Positions 43,437 to 54,786 are shown, numbered from the stretch's first letter. The stretch: 64,000 nt of DNA from Alloascoidea africana (GCA_030581615.1 JAKTTT010000003.1:248001-312000); one strand, 5' to 3'. A program made the numbers and translations. Notes: generated from the sequence alone by a model not told the origin.

Positions 43437-44452
43437 TCATAGGTTGTTCAGGGCCCGTCTGGGGCGCTCAGAAGAGACCAAGAACTGGAATAGTGCTTTG
43501 TTGCTCTCTTCCATGTCCTCTTCCCTAGTAAGGGGAGGAAATCCTTTGACATAACCATTATTTGCCGACAAATGCTGAGTGAAAGCCCATTCTGGTATCC
43601 AGTCCTTGACCTCTTTTTTGAAATCATCGGATTCAAGGTATACTATGGCATCGCGCACACACTTACGGGAATCCTCAAAACGCATTAGTTCGTTGAAAAC
43701 GCCCTCGCCAAACATCTCTTGTAATTCTTGTGGCGGCAGTACTGAAATCCTCTTTTTGAAAAGGGGAGCCAATCTAGGAAACCCGCTGTTCTCCACAAAA
43801 GTTTTAACTCGCTTCTGCAGATCCAGTATCCTCTGAGGCTCAACGTGGTATCTTTTGGGCAGAATTTCTTCGGCAAGCCAGGCTGAGTCAATGGTAACAT
43901 AGGCTGATATATATGCTTCGTAAACGTTGGTGACGAGTTGGCGCTTAGCTTCGGATATTGCTTCTAGGACGAGTGCACCTCTAGTCTTGCTGAGGCCCAA
44001 GGGGCAGTTACCATCTTGTTGAATGTGGCGCTTCGCTTCCAAGGGCTCATAGCTGAAAGTCGAACTCCAGAGCTCTTCCATTCGGGCCATTTCGATGCTT
44101 GGAGCATCTCTGTGGGAGTGCTGAGGTCTTCTGGGGTTGAACACCATTTCCGAAGATGCACTTTGGACCGGGACTAAAGGGCTGACCCAGGTATTTTTGA
44201 CAAAGGCCCAGCAGTTATCGATTTCATCACCACCGGCATTCTCCAACAGCACAATTCCCTCCCATTTAGCATTTCACACTTGTTAGCATAATCCTAAACC
44301 GGGCTCAACCTAATCGGCACACGGCGCTCGTGTTCGGCAGACCACGCTGCCTCTGCCGGAGCCCAGCTTACAGCGCCTGGCCAATGCTGGCCAAGACTGC
44401 TTCTTCTTTGCAACCGGCAAATAGCCTGAGCTCCAGTTCCCGCTCCAGACAT
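43437..44452 (-). CDS. Conserved-looking protein of unknown function
   Basis: The main open frame (44258-43437) encodes about 270 residues and has no ATG near its beginning; the first internal one is at 44147. A plausible first exon is 44452-44372 (27 codons from an ATG), with donor GTAAGC, branch GCTAAC and a GAG acceptor, giving 300 residues. The GAG acceptor is a weakness. The protein is soluble, helix-rich and charged, with segments such as AWLAEEILPKRYHVEPQRIL and RFEDSRKCVRDAIVYLES. I recognise no domain. It diverges from the WD40 gene, with a GC-rich region between them. Confidence 0.55.
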
Positions 44453-44630
44453 TCATCCGAAAGCTCCGCCAGACCCAAGAGTAAGTAGCGAGAGAGCAGC
44501 TTGAGATCTTCGTTGGAATGATTGGCCTGTCCTTCCTTCCACCCCCTAACCGAGACCAGCTTCTAACCGCAAAGCTTCAGCAAACGGGCCAGAGCTCTAC
44601 TTTTCCTCCACGCGCTCTAGCCATTTTTTC

Positions 44631-47006
44631 ATGGACGACAATAAGACCAGGGTCTCTGGCCATGGTCGTCTGAGACCGGCGAGTGAGTATGACAAAAATT
44701 CCAAAGGGAACTCCACAGGCCTCTACCAGAATGACAATCCTCTTTCGGCTGTGATCTTTCGAAGAGCCTCTACAATTTCGATCGATAATCACCTAAATAA
44801 TGGACTTTCGTCTCCGCCTTCTAAGAATTCCCATTCTCTTAGATCATCTTCGAAACAAGACTCTTCCCATCCTGTCGTGCCCGCGGCTCCAGGCACACCT
44901 CCTTCCACGGCTAAACATACAAATGAGAACCTTTTTCAGTCACCAATCCCAGACATAGCTATTGAAACCGACAATTCTCCGTCAATATCGACAAGGGAGT
45001 CCGACACCGTCGGCTCTACGGATAGACTTTCTCCAGTGAGAAACCCCAACAGCAGCACGAACAAGTCGACATCTCCGTCCAACGTGCTTGGCAAAATGTT
45101 TGGCAGAAAGTCGCGAAAGTCACTTTCGTCAGCAGCGACCTCATCAACAACCCCTGAATCCAGTTCAAAAGGCTTGTCTTTAGGCGTGAGAGAAAACGAT
45201 GGTACTGAAGCCAACATGACTGTGGCCTCTTCAACAAGACAACACCGACGATTTCTTCGGCCGGTTTTGTCCGCTAGATCGAACGACACAAGACGAAGTT
45301 CACTTCTACAACAGGATGACAGTTCCGATAGCGAGGTTGAAATTGTTAGTCTAAAATATGTCCGAGTTCTAAATCGGTCGAAAACCTCCCAAAAATTGAG
45401 ACAGCTTTTCCTCGCTCAAGAGCTTGTTTCAACTCCAGAATCTAATGGTCATAGTCTTGTTTCTAGCGTCAGTGACCTACATCTGAACAGTAACGGATCA
45501 TCACTTTCGATAAACAAAAGAGCAAATATGGGGAATGCGATATGGTGTGCAAAGTTTAATGTGGATGGTAGATATTTGGCCACGGCAGGACAGGATTCGG
45601 TAATAAGGATATGGAAAGTACTGGCTTCTCCTGTTGACCATGTGGAATACTATCACCATTCAACTACAAAGACTTGGACGGACGCGGGGAGCTCGAGAAG
45701 TGAAGATACAGAAAAGCCTCGAGCTTATGCTCCTGTTTTCCACGAAACGCCTTACAAGGTGTTTGCGGATCACTCGGCAGACGTTTTATCTCTGTCATGG
45801 AGCAAGAACAACTTTCTCTTGTCCTCTTCGATGGATAAAACGGTGAAATTATGGCATGTGGATAGAAGTGAATGCCTCCATACGTTTCCCCATTCCGACT
45901 TTGTAACATCTATTGCTTTCCATCCTAAGGATGATCGGTTTTTCATCTCTGGCTCCTTGGATTTCGAGTTGCGATTATGGTCTATTCTAGATAAAGAGGT
46001 GTCGTTTTCAAGACAACTTCCAGATTTGATAACCGCTGTTGCATTCACGCCGGATGGAAACAATGTGATTGCAGGGCTATTTCACGGAATGTGTTACATT
46101 TTTGATACAGTGGATCTAATGGAAAAGCAAAAGTTCCATGTAAGAAGCACACATGGCAAAAATTCCAAAGGTTCAAAAGTCACAGGCATAGAAGCATTCT
46201 ATATGAACAGCAACCACAGTAATTCCAGCTACAATGGGTCTCCCACGGCTCCATCGCCAATGCGAAGAAGGAAAAATATAGATGAGGATCTAAAGCTGCT
46301 AATCTCTACGAATGACTCTCGAATCCGGCTATACAGTCTTTCAAACAACACACTGGAGGTGAAGTATAAAGGACATGTCAATAATAGCAGTCAAAACTCT
46401 GCTTCACTTTCGGATGACAAGCAGTTTGTCATATCGGGCAGTGAAGATCATTGGACCTATCTATGGAAACTGATGCCCGATGAAACAAGTGAGGGTGGGA
46501 ACACACTATCAATGATAAACACAAGCAAGAAGGCGATTCAAAAGTATTACGAAGCCTTCCACTCACATTCTTCAAAAGTCACTGTATCGCTGTTCGCCCC
46601 CACTGCAACAAGACGGCTCTTGTTACTATCTGGAGACCCAATCTACGAAATGCTGAGCGCTCAGCTGAACCCACCAACCGAGTCTGTTGGCGAGACTCTG
46701 GACAACGAGCTGGAGCTGCTGAGCAGGAGAAGCCTCTCTGACACCTCGGCCATGACTGGCGGCATCATCGTCACGGCGGACGAGTCTGGGCTGATTCGCA
46801 TTTTCAGACAAGACTGCGCCTACTCGATACGGAAGAAGATGAATGAGCGAAGAGCCAGGAAGAAGAAGCACGGACGAAAGTCGATTACTGGCTCTAGGCC
46901 CTCGTCTGGCATCTTTTCGTCCGGGAGCAACAGTCCTACTCCCAGACCTGCTCGGGACCCGGGACGTCCGCGGATTCAGAGCGACGCTTCGCTAATTTTC
47001 GACTAA
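44631..47006 (+). CDS. WD40-repeat protein, Dgr2/Ymr102c-like
   Basis: A 791-residue protein. The first 290 residues are Ser/Thr-rich and disordered with many possible phosphorylation sites. A WD40 propeller follows at about 298-625: NAIWCAKFNVDGRYLATAGQDSVIRIWKV, then HSADVLSLSW ... MDKTVKLWHV, FVTSIAFHPKDDRFFISGSLD and FVISGSEDHWTYLWKL mark individual blades. Long inserts occur between blades. The C-terminus is basic and Ser-rich. The layout matches the paralogues Dgr2 and Ymr102c and, more distantly, human WDR44. Loss of Dgr2 gives 2-deoxyglucose resistance; the biochemical role is unknown. The start is the first ATG, about 180 bp from the putative first exon of the opposite gene. Confidence 0.85.
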   Translation: MDDNKTRVSGHGRLRPASEYDKNSKGNSTGLYQNDNPLSAVIFRRASTISIDNHLNNGLSSPPSKNSHSLRSSSKQDSSHPVVPAAPGTPPSTAKHTNENLFQSPIPDIAIETDNSPSISTRESDTVGSTDRLSPVRNPNSSTNKSTSPSNVLGKMFGRKSRKSLSSAATSSTTPESSSKGLSLGVRENDGTEANMTVASSTRQHRRFLRPVLSARSNDTRRSSLLQQDDSSDSEVEIVSLKYVRVLNRSKTSQKLRQLFLAQELVSTPESNGHSLVSSVSDLHLNSNGSSLSINKRANMGNAIWCAKFNVDGRYLATAGQDSVIRIWKVLASPVDHVEYYHHSTTKTWTDAGSSRSEDTEKPRAYAPVFHETPYKVFADHSADVLSLSWSKNNFLLSSSMDKTVKLWHVDRSECLHTFPHSDFVTSIAFHPKDDRFFISGSLDFELRLWSILDKEVSFSRQLPDLITAVAFTPDGNNVIAGLFHGMCYIFDTVDLMEKQKFHVRSTHGKNSKGSKVTGIEAFYMNSNHSNSSYNGSPTAPSPMRRRKNIDEDLKLLISTNDSRIRLYSLSNNTLEVKYKGHVNNSSQNSASLSDDKQFVISGSEDHWTYLWKLMPDETSEGGNTLSMINTSKKAIQKYYEAFHSHSSKVTVSLFAPTATRRLLLLSGDPIYEMLSAQLNPPTESVGETLDNELELLSRRSLSDTSAMTGGIIVTADESGLIRIFRQDCAYSIRKKMNERRARKKKHGRKSITGSRPSSGIFSSGSNSPTPRPARDPGRPRIQSDASLIFD

Positions 47007-47870
47007 AGGTGATTTAGGATTAATCATATTCTTTGTGTGAAACGCGTTCTGGAGGCAAACGCTTAATGATGTGTAAAAAGCCGGCGTAGGCGAGTATGAG
47101 CTTATATGTATTGTAGTTACTTCTTTGGTCTGGTTGAAAAGAATCTCTTTCTTTGTGTTGTTTGTCTCACAAAAGTGGCAGTTTGCACTGATTTCGGGCT
47201 TCTCCTGGAAGTTGACCACACACACCTTAAAAAAAAATTTGAAGGGCGGTCCCTCTCTTCTCCCCTTTCCCTCTCCAGTTAGTCCAACTCGCCCCATCAT
47301 ACCAGGAACCTCCCCCTGTGCCCTCGTCTGTTCATCTGTCTCGCGCTCCTACCGGGGACTGCTGCGGTGTTCTCTTATTCCTCTTCATTTTCTCCCACTC
47401 CTCCCACGTCTGTGCTCTCAGAGTGTTTCTCAGTTCGCCTTTCTTTAAAGTCGCCATCATACTCGCCACCAGTACTGGTAGCCGATTACTCACTCTTTCA
47501 GCGCAATCGTCTCTTTTTTCTCTCCTGTAATTTTTTCTCCCTTCTGGTCATAAAGCTCTTTATGTTTTGTTGAGAAACTTCTGTCAAGTCAAGAAACAGA
47601 AACAGGAAAAATTCACGTTTATTATCTATATTTTTTTTTTTTTTTTCAGTAGTGGTGAGAACTTCTTCAGTTGAGTGAGTGGTCACAACTACTGCCGTCT
47701 CGCAACACATCGTTTGAATTCTACAAGTAAACAAACAGCGAACACCTCTTACGTGGGATTTCTCACGTCCAGGGAGCCTCACGGTCTGTTGGCCCTCGCT
47801 TTCCACGGCGGATTATATTTCTTCGGTGACTCTATTACCTTCCTATTAGGGAGAGCGAGCAGCAACAATA
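47007..47870. other. Long promoter or leader of the cyclin gene
   Basis: About 860 bp. The stretch 47270-47560 is pyrimidine-rich and followed by a 14-T tract near 47631. No ORF is supported. A long 5' UTR, common for Pho85 cyclin genes, is possible. Confidence 0.45.
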
Positions 47871-49889
47871 ATGAAAACAGCTCAGTTCGCCTCGGGCAAT
47901 GTTGTGCCTCGCAACTTCCCGTGGAACCCAGATTCCTCTGCCTCTGGCCTCAGGCACCGATTAGGTCTTGACCGAGAGAGCGATTTCATGGTCTCAAACT
48001 CCACTGGGAATCTCGCTGGTGCAGGAGAGGATTTATCGGCCTACCCAAGGAATGTATATTGGCCTCCTCCCCTCGGTGTAGCTCCACCACTCTACCAAAG
48101 GCAGCCTTACATCTCCCAAGAGAATAATTCCAGCTTTTCTCATTTACCGAGCTTTTCGGCCATCTCAAACCCAGTCGACGATGGCTTGCCCCAGGCGAAT
48201 GTGGCTGCCAACTTTGCAACAACTACAACTTCGGCCCATTACTCAAACCCTCTTCAACAAGTCTTGAGAGCATCCTCTCTAGAACTCACCTCGAGCGAAA
48301 AGCAGGAAATTGAGCGCGAGATTGTAGCTGAGTTGGAAAATGATGCGGATAACAAGAATTCAAAAGGTGGCATTCTTCTTGTCCTAGACTACAACATTTC
48401 GACAATGTGCTCCTTTATCCTTGGCGGAGTCTCCATCTACTTGCCTAATCTCTGCTTTCCTTCATCCGCAGCAAAGCTATTTTCGAGTCCCAAGGTTTTC
48501 AAACGGTTGGAAAAAACTTTACAATGCACTAGACTTCCCAAGGCCACAATTCTCTTGTCTTTGATCTACTTCACCAAATGGGTAGCTAGAGTGAATGTTG
48601 ATAGCCGCTCTAAACTCATGCCACTCTGCTCAGCAGACGAAGATGTGTTTTTTGAGCATCTTGCTATTTGTCTTGTTCTTGCAAGCAAATTTAATGACGA
48701 TGGAACCTTTGTCAACAAGTCCTGGTGCAGCGCTACTGACATGCCTATCGAGCGGATCAATCGTCTTGAGCTTGAATGGCTTGATTTTTTGAGTTGGAAG
48801 CTCTCCCTAAATTCCGACGAGAACCTTTATGTTTGGAGAAGTTGGAATGCCCGCTTTGATGTCTGGCTAAATGAACGAAAGGACGCTTTGAGAGAAGCAA
48901 AAACCCGCGCCAGAAAAGAGACAAAAGCGAGAGAGCTAGAGCAAGAATTGATAGCTGAGCAAAGAATGCGGGAACGAGAGAGGGAGTTGCAACAGGAAAG
49001 GGAGTTTCTTGAAAGGCAATACCGCCGTGAAATCGAAATGCGAGAGCTGGTAGAAAAGGAAGAAATGTTGCGATCTCGACTTTGCAGTCCTCAGCTCGAC
49101 CAGTATCAAATCCCTTCTCAGGTCCAGTCTCAAGTTCACACTCCCATCCACCATCCTTTCCCCATTTCTTCTTGCCCTATGGATCAACTCTTTCACCAAA
49201 GAACATCTTCGGGTGACCAGAATTCGTCTTTGCAGTTGCCACTTCCCCAAAGCAAGCCCAACACGGCCAAGAGTCCATCTCGTGCTACCTTTTCAGTGCC
49301 TTTGTGGTATGAAGACGAGTTGAAGAGGTCGATGAACAGAAGTCATATGAACTCCTCTGGTAATGTTGTGAATGAGCCTGTTGGATCATCCAAGATTCAA
49401 CTTGCGCCTCCGTTCCACCCTCAAAGCCAACAACAACACAAGAAACTATCATGTAGCCTTGAAGAGTACAAACTTAGTCAACCTTCTCACACACCAAATT
49501 ACTGTTTGAGTACCCAGAGAAGCCTTTCTAACCAGCCTTCCTCTTCACGATGCACTAGCGACATACAAAATGCTTTTCCTGCCAATAATGGTTATGGATC
49601 AAGTGCTAGCCTTCAAAACCCCATGGCCCCTATTCCTAATCAACTGAATGCAAATAGATTTATGGGTGCTCAACCTATGATGATGAGATCAGGCTCTGCC
49701 TTAGAGTCGCATGGAAATATAGACAGTATTCTGGCGTCTCAGAACACATTTGACAGCTGTCTGAATCTTCCAGGAAGGTCTAACTCAGTATCCCCTTGGA
49801 ATAGAGGCACCAATGAAGGGGAAGACTATTTAAGAAACGGTCTATTGATGAATCTCGGAAATGGGATTCAGTTTAGACGACCAGCTTGA
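47871..49889 (+). CDS. CLG1: Pho85-type cyclin, Clg1-like
   Basis: A 672-residue protein with one cyclin box at about 165-320. Key parts are LPKATILLSLIYFTKW, EDVFFEHLAICLVLASKFNDDG, SWCSATDMPIERINRLELEW and LDFLSWKL, the pattern of Pho80/Pcl cyclins. Beyond the box is an Arg/Glu-rich coiled coil (AREAKTRARKETKARELEQE and following) and a long Gln/Ser/Pro-rich tail. Length and tail fit Clg1 better than the short Pcl proteins, but orthology is inferred. Such cyclins direct the Pho85 kinase in nutrient and lifespan control. The start ATG at 47871 is the first in frame. Confidence 0.75.
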   Translation: MKTAQFASGNVVPRNFPWNPDSSASGLRHRLGLDRESDFMVSNSTGNLAGAGEDLSAYPRNVYWPPPLGVAPPLYQRQPYISQENNSSFSHLPSFSAISNPVDDGLPQANVAANFATTTTSAHYSNPLQQVLRASSLELTSSEKQEIEREIVAELENDADNKNSKGGILLVLDYNISTMCSFILGGVSIYLPNLCFPSSAAKLFSSPKVFKRLEKTLQCTRLPKATILLSLIYFTKWVARVNVDSRSKLMPLCSADEDVFFEHLAICLVLASKFNDDGTFVNKSWCSATDMPIERINRLELEWLDFLSWKLSLNSDENLYVWRSWNARFDVWLNERKDALREAKTRARKETKARELEQELIAEQRMRERERELQQEREFLERQYRREIEMRELVEKEEMLRSRLCSPQLDQYQIPSQVQSQVHTPIHHPFPISSCPMDQLFHQRTSSGDQNSSLQLPLPQSKPNTAKSPSRATFSVPLWYEDELKRSMNRSHMNSSGNVVNEPVGSSKIQLAPPFHPQSQQQHKKLSCSLEEYKLSQPSHTPNYCLSTQRSLSNQPSSSRCTSDIQNAFPANNGYGSSASLQNPMAPIPNQLNANRFMGAQPMMMRSGSALESHGNIDSILASQNTFDSCLNLPGRSNSVSPWNRGTNEGEDYLRNGLLMNLGNGIQFRRPA

Positions 49890-51050
49890 TTTCAAAATGT
49901 ATGCTCCAATTGGTACACTTATAGAGAATTGAGCTTCTGACACAGAAATCACAAAGTTAGATCTTTCTCTTTTTTTTTTTGTTATTTCGATTTTTCATTT
50001 CTTGCTTTTATCTGCTTCGACTATGTCTTATTCCTCTCAGTTTATTTTATTTTATTTTAACTCTTCTTTTTTTCTATGCTGTCATATTTTTGAACTAGCT
50101 TCAAAAGTATATCAAAGCTTTATCGTTTTTTCAAACTCATAATAACTGAAAAACCAAAAAAAAAAAGAATAACTTTAACAGGTTGATAAAACAATCTCTC
50201 AAACATATAACAAATACCACCTTTAACTTTGCACCTACAAACAATATTGTGACCTTTCCTCAATCTTTTTTTTTTTTTTTTGCTTTTTTTTTTTTAAGTT
50301 TTGCCTTTTTGTCCTTTGTCTTTGCTCTTTGTCACCTATGGATTGTTCTGATATTCCCTAGACCTTTTTAACAATAACTATAGTCTAGTATGGCAAGAGT
50401 TCAAAACTGCACACACACAAGTTACACCAGAATCTGATAAGAAGACTTTGTGAAGATATTTATAGTCTATATAGCTTAGCAAATGAATAGAAGATGCAAA
50501 AGAACTAAGGGTAGGATCAAAAAACAGTACCAGTTTGTAGTCCAATCTCCCTAGTTGTTCTTTTATTGTGTTCTTTTTTTCCTAAAAAATGTTCACCCAG
50601 AGAGGTTTGAAACAAGCAATTTACAATTTTTCTTGCTTATCGTGCAACGTACGGCTTGAGAGCTGCTTACAATGGGATTCCGGCATTTTTCCACACAGAA
50701 CAGAGAGAATCGGTGTCAGGGCCAATCATCTTGGTTAGAAGTAACTAAACGGCTTTTTTTACACTAAACATATCGAAAGCCAGAATCTATTAGTCTGACT
50801 TTACTTGTGTGTTTGAACAGCCGTCTGTAGGAAAATCTGCGCATTATCTCTTATCACGTGCACTATTGAGGCTTCATGCGCGAAAGTTCAAACGGCGCCA
50901 ATTCTTTCTTATCAGGCAATCATTAAAGGGCATTTTTTTTCTCCTTCCCAAGTGTTCTTCTCGCATCTTCTAACTTCTTCACGATTTAAAACCCCTGGTT
51001 TCTTTTTGTCAGCTTTTTATTTATTCATCTCCTTTCAAAAGTTGTTACGG
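49890..51050. promoter_or_regulatory. Intergenic region with an E-box upstream of a small membrane-protein gene
   Basis: About 1.16 kb of T-rich DNA. A palindromic CACGTG lies at 50855-50860, about 190 bp before the downstream ATG and preceded by T, which fits Cbf1 or Pho4 binding. Otherwise nothing is recognised. Confidence 0.4.
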
Positions 51051-51776
51051 ATGAGTGCTACTAATACTCCTGTCTCGGAGAGCAGATCATTTCCTGCACC
51101 TGGTTCTGGCCGCAGCTTTTTCTATACGATATATGAACAGATTAGCAAAGATGACCTCAAAAGGTTTTCTGATGAGCACTGGCTGATTCTGATTGTTGTC
51201 TTCATCGGCGTTTTCAAAATATTTCTGACGCTATATCATCGTACCCTGTTCAAACAGACTGGCGGATATCTAGATTCCTCTAAAGCCAAGCTCGCAAGAC
51301 TAATGGAGGTGACAAACATGACAATAAGAGGCTCTGGTATTGGGCAGTTAAATATTGTTGGCTCCGTTTTCCCCATCTATCGGTTTTACCGTGATTTCAA
51401 CAAGTACCAGAGTGAATTTGTTACTGAGTGCCTAAGTGGAGATGTTGCGTCTTCCGCCGTCAAGTATGTTTGTGCAAATGAGCGTCATTATGAGTTGATA
51501 GATACTTTCCTCAATGAGTTTCTGATCAAGTGTGCGTTACCCCTATTGCACCTTCTTGATGTTTTCCTTGTTAAAACTGATAAAGTATACAACGAAGAAG
51601 CTGTTCGTTCAGCCGAGGAACAGCAGAAGAAGAGAGACAAAGTGAGCAATTTGAGGGATTCTGTTAAGCAAATGTATCTCGAAAAGCAAAAGGAGAAAGA
51701 AAAGAAGGCTGAAGAAGATGCCAAAGTTCAAGCTAAGATTGATGCTGCGAAAAAGAAGTTTAAAAAGTACAAATAG
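51051..51776 (+). CDS. Single-span membrane protein with lysine-rich coiled-coil tail, unknown
   Basis: A 241-residue protein from the ATG at 51051; the frame is open further upstream but without an ATG. A short Ser-rich N-terminus precedes one membrane helix (WLILIVVFIGVFKIFLTLY, about 38-57). A soluble middle follows (VGSVFPIYRFYRDFNKYQSE, CALPLLHLLDVFLVKTDKVY). The last 55 residues are a highly charged coiled coil (EKQKEKEKKAEEDAKVQAKI) ending in KKFKKYK. The tail style recalls the ER protein CCDC47, but the rest does not match. Function unknown. Confidence 0.75.
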   Translation: MSATNTPVSESRSFPAPGSGRSFFYTIYEQISKDDLKRFSDEHWLILIVVFIGVFKIFLTLYHRTLFKQTGGYLDSSKAKLARLMEVTNMTIRGSGIGQLNIVGSVFPIYRFYRDFNKYQSEFVTECLSGDVASSAVKYVCANERHYELIDTFLNEFLIKCALPLLHLLDVFLVKTDKVYNEEAVRSAEEQQKKRDKVSNLRDSVKQMYLEKQKEKEKKAEEDAKVQAKIDAAKKKFKKYK

Positions 51777-51900
51777 TGAACTGAATTTCAAACTAGTATT
51801 TTGTTAATGATATCTATTTTGTTGTTTTTAGTGTGCGGCTAGTAAATCCGGACCACATAGTGAGTTCCTTTCGGGTCTAATAACCGTGTATTTTTGGAAT
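51777..51900. other. Convergent 3' flanks
   Basis: Short AT-rich segment after the membrane-protein gene. Nothing recognised. Confidence 0.4.
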
Positions 51901-52282
51901 TTAGCGTTCACCGCCAGTCCTGCAAAATTCCAAGTTGGCAATTCCAAGGAGAGACTCAACAGTGGCAAAAAAGAAATTGCCCAGGTTAAAAGAAATATTT
52001 GAATATAGAGATAGAAGGAAAATACTCACAATTATATATCAATTAGGACTTATACTAATGGCAGTAGGAATCAGATAAATGAGCACATAAAGAGATTATT
52101 GAAGGTACTTACCCACCTGCAGAATGAGAGTAGTCTTGGGTTTTTTTGCGGAGTTTGATTATGTAGTAGTTTATGATGTAAGTGGATGAAAACGAAGCTC
52201 CTTCATGTACTATTTTAGAATACTGCAACCAAATCAAAATGCCTAGACTGAATATAAAAATCCATCGGTGTCCCCTTTTCAT
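51901..52282 (-). CDS. Possible small spliced membrane protein
   Basis: An ATG at 52282 opens a frame of 56 codons with an N-terminal hydrophobic segment (WIFIFSLGILIWLQYSKIV) and a Lys-rich stretch (IIKLRKKTQDYSHSAG), ending at a GTAAGT donor at 52112. Two acceptors keep the frame: GAG before 52024, giving 97 residues with a second hydrophobic part (LGNFFFATVESLLGIANLEF), or CAG before 51919, giving 62 residues. Both end in TGGER at 51901. It diverges from the small gene at 52352. I recognise no family. Confidence 0.38.
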
Positions 52283-52351
52283 GTTCTAGCTTTCATTGAA
52301 TTGAGGAAGCCTTTCAATTGAATCCTTTATTTTATCGGCATTTAAACAACC

Positions 52352-52731
52352 ATGGATTTCATTGGAAAGATTGCAAGCGAAGTTCAAGATCAGGCCCAAA
52401 AGTCTGGCAAAGACCAAGCTGACGGCCAAGGTCAAAACCAAGAACAGAAACAGCAAGAGAAGAAAGAGGATCAATCTGAATCCAAAGGATTCATCAGACA
52501 GCAGCTTGACAATATCGAAGGCAAATTTGGATTGGACCAGACTAAAGAATCTGCTTTAGAAAGTAAAGCCGATAAGTTTGTTGCGGTACGTTTCAAACAC
52601 ATTAAACTTCAATACAAATGAAATGCCCAGGCTAACACTGTCCATTCTAGAACTATATTGAGAGCAAGAGCTCTGACCTCAAAAAGTCAGGTAATCTGTC
52701 TGATGTATTCTCAAAGTTCACTGAGAAATAG
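52352..52731 (+). CDS. Small hydrophilic protein of unknown function
   Basis: Two exons, 52352-52585 and 52651-52731, give 104 residues. The 65-nt intron has donor GTACGT and branch GCTAAC 18 nt before TAG. The protein is highly charged: a Gln/Lys/Glu-rich first half (NQEQKQQEKKEDQ) is followed by a helix-like part (FIRQQLDNIEGKFGLDQ, DKFVANYIESKSSDLKKSG). There is no signal peptide or membrane segment. Composition recalls stress-induced hydrophilins, but no motif proves that. Confidence 0.7.
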
Positions 52732-54066
52732 GGTCTTACGAGTTTCTAGTTTACGCGTTTTCGTGCCTGCGTTGGCATGTCTTGTCTCACAAATCCATCT
52801 GTTTGGATTCTTCGCCAAATGGAGATCAAGATTTGTATTAAGTAGAAATCACGGTGGGGTAGACGCGCCTGTATTAGTCTAAATTAATATTAAATGAATA
52901 TTCAAACCGCATATATGCCTTTCCTTTTTTGTTACACTGGATATTCTTCTCCTATACGTCTAAGCATAACCACAGTAGGCAAGTTCTGTCTCGTAAGACT
53001 GGTTTATTTATCAACTTACCATTACTCCAATTCAGTTAATTAATGCAAGGCCATTGGCCGACTCAACAGTCATGCTTCATAGAGAATGATCTTAACCCAA
53101 TTGCGTCTCTGCCGAATACAACTGCATCTCCTGTTGTGAATCAATGATATATTGATCACTACCAAGAAGAGTGTTTGGGTGCAGCGGTTACTATGTGTCC
53201 ATCGTGGTGCATGGAAAAAAAAAAGCTTATTTGGTAGAATCTGCGGTTACCCATCGCAGTATACTGTTAGATATCATATATCGTAATTACCTGCCCTTTT
53301 CTCCTATTCTCGAGTTTTATTGCATTCAATCTGTACTCTGCTCCTTTATGACTATATAAAATCGCTGTTACTACTATTTCAATGGTTATACAGGTAGAGG
53401 AGATAATTTTGGAGAAAGCTGTGTATTCTGAGAGACCTAGAGACTGAAATATCAGAGGAATCAAGCTACCAAGGAAAGGCCATGAATGAAAAGATCTATC
53501 GATGTCCATAGCCTCTTCCTGAAGCTGAAATAAAGTCTTATTGAGAGGACTGCAAATCCTGTAAAAGCAGAAAGAGAATAAGCCTCTTTATAGACACGGT
53601 GTAATATCAGAGACGACATTATTAACACACATCGGACTGGATAATCTATATCTGATACGATAGATACTGTCAAAAATCAGATAAATCTGTTCCATCAAAA
53701 CATAAAGCTTGGTCCATTGCCTTGTTTCACAAGGATCAGGTATTAATTAATACAATTGGATCATCTCAGAACTAAATCGGCGAATGCATTTGTGAACTAG
53801 AGGTAATAGAATCAAACGATGTGTATAAAACAAGACGAGGTAGTTTATTTGTATCGACCTTCATCTTCTCGAAACTTTTCAAGTCGATTCTGCACAACTA
53901 GGGCTCTCGCCCTGGAGTATGGAAAATCCAGAAAGCTCCGCACTACAGGTAATTGGTACAATAGGCATCTACTCTTGAACAGCAAGAATCTCCAATGATA
54001 TTCTCATGCCAATATATGAGTGAACTCTACTAGATTTAGATTGTTTATCAGCAAGTAGCCAATTAC
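52732..54066. other. Gene-free region
   Basis: About 1.3 kb of AT-rich DNA with no ORF above noise. A small hairpin AGGGC-TCTC-GCCCT lies near 53900. Confidence 0.5.
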
Positions 54067-54786
54067 GATAGTCAATATTGAATTGAAAGGTTCGTATTTA
54101 GCCGTTAATTACGGCCAACTAGGAATAGCTGAGCTGGTACATTGTGGGAAATATTCGTCCAACTTATGTGAACTCTATAGAGGAAGTGGTCAAGAACACT
54201 TCGTAAACTTCGCTTCCATTCTTGAAAATTTCGCAAAGTCTTGACGAATAATAATCTCAATACCCCTATGTCTATTAAGTGAATAATTGGGAAGATATAA
54301 ACATGGTAACATCGGTTTATGTGCCCTCTATTTTTCGTTAAAAGTTCTAGCTTGGACTTCGCTTGTGGTGAAATCAAAAATGCCAAGTTGATGATTTCTT
54401 GATGGTATCAACCGGTTCCATTACATGATGATCGGTATTGTATTGAAAAGTTTGTTCTTAGTCCTTAGCTATGGTCAACTAGCGGATTGTTGAGTTTGAA
54501 AGTGTGTGGGAAATAGTCGTCTGACTGGAGCAAACCCTAGAGATGATGATCAGAAACACACCATAAATGACGCTCCTACTCCTAATTCTCGCAAGGTTGT
54601 TGAAGGGTATCAAAGATGGACTATGGTGCCAATATCTGTATGACCATTAAGTGCTATTTGAAGTGATATGAGCTTGGAAACGCCGATTTATGTGTCCTCT
54701 TTTGTTCGTCGAACGCTTTCATTGTCTGGAATTGGCCTGTTCTAAAGTTGGACATACAAGCTAACAGGGTTGCAATTTCTTGATGG
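54067..54786 (+). repeat. Diverged tandem duplication of about 350 bp
   Basis: Two direct copies, about 54067-54405 and 54427-54786. Shared landmarks in the same order are TTG-ATTGAAA, TA(G/A)C(T/C)NNGGCCAACTAG versus TAGCTATGGTCAACTAG, GTGGGAAATA, CGTC(C/T)(A/G)ACT, a CGCAA-GTTGT or CGCAAAGTCTTG block, CGATTTATGTG(C/T)CCTC, and TTTCTTGATGG at the end. The copies differ at many sites, so the duplication is old. Neither is open for translation. Confidence 0.6.
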
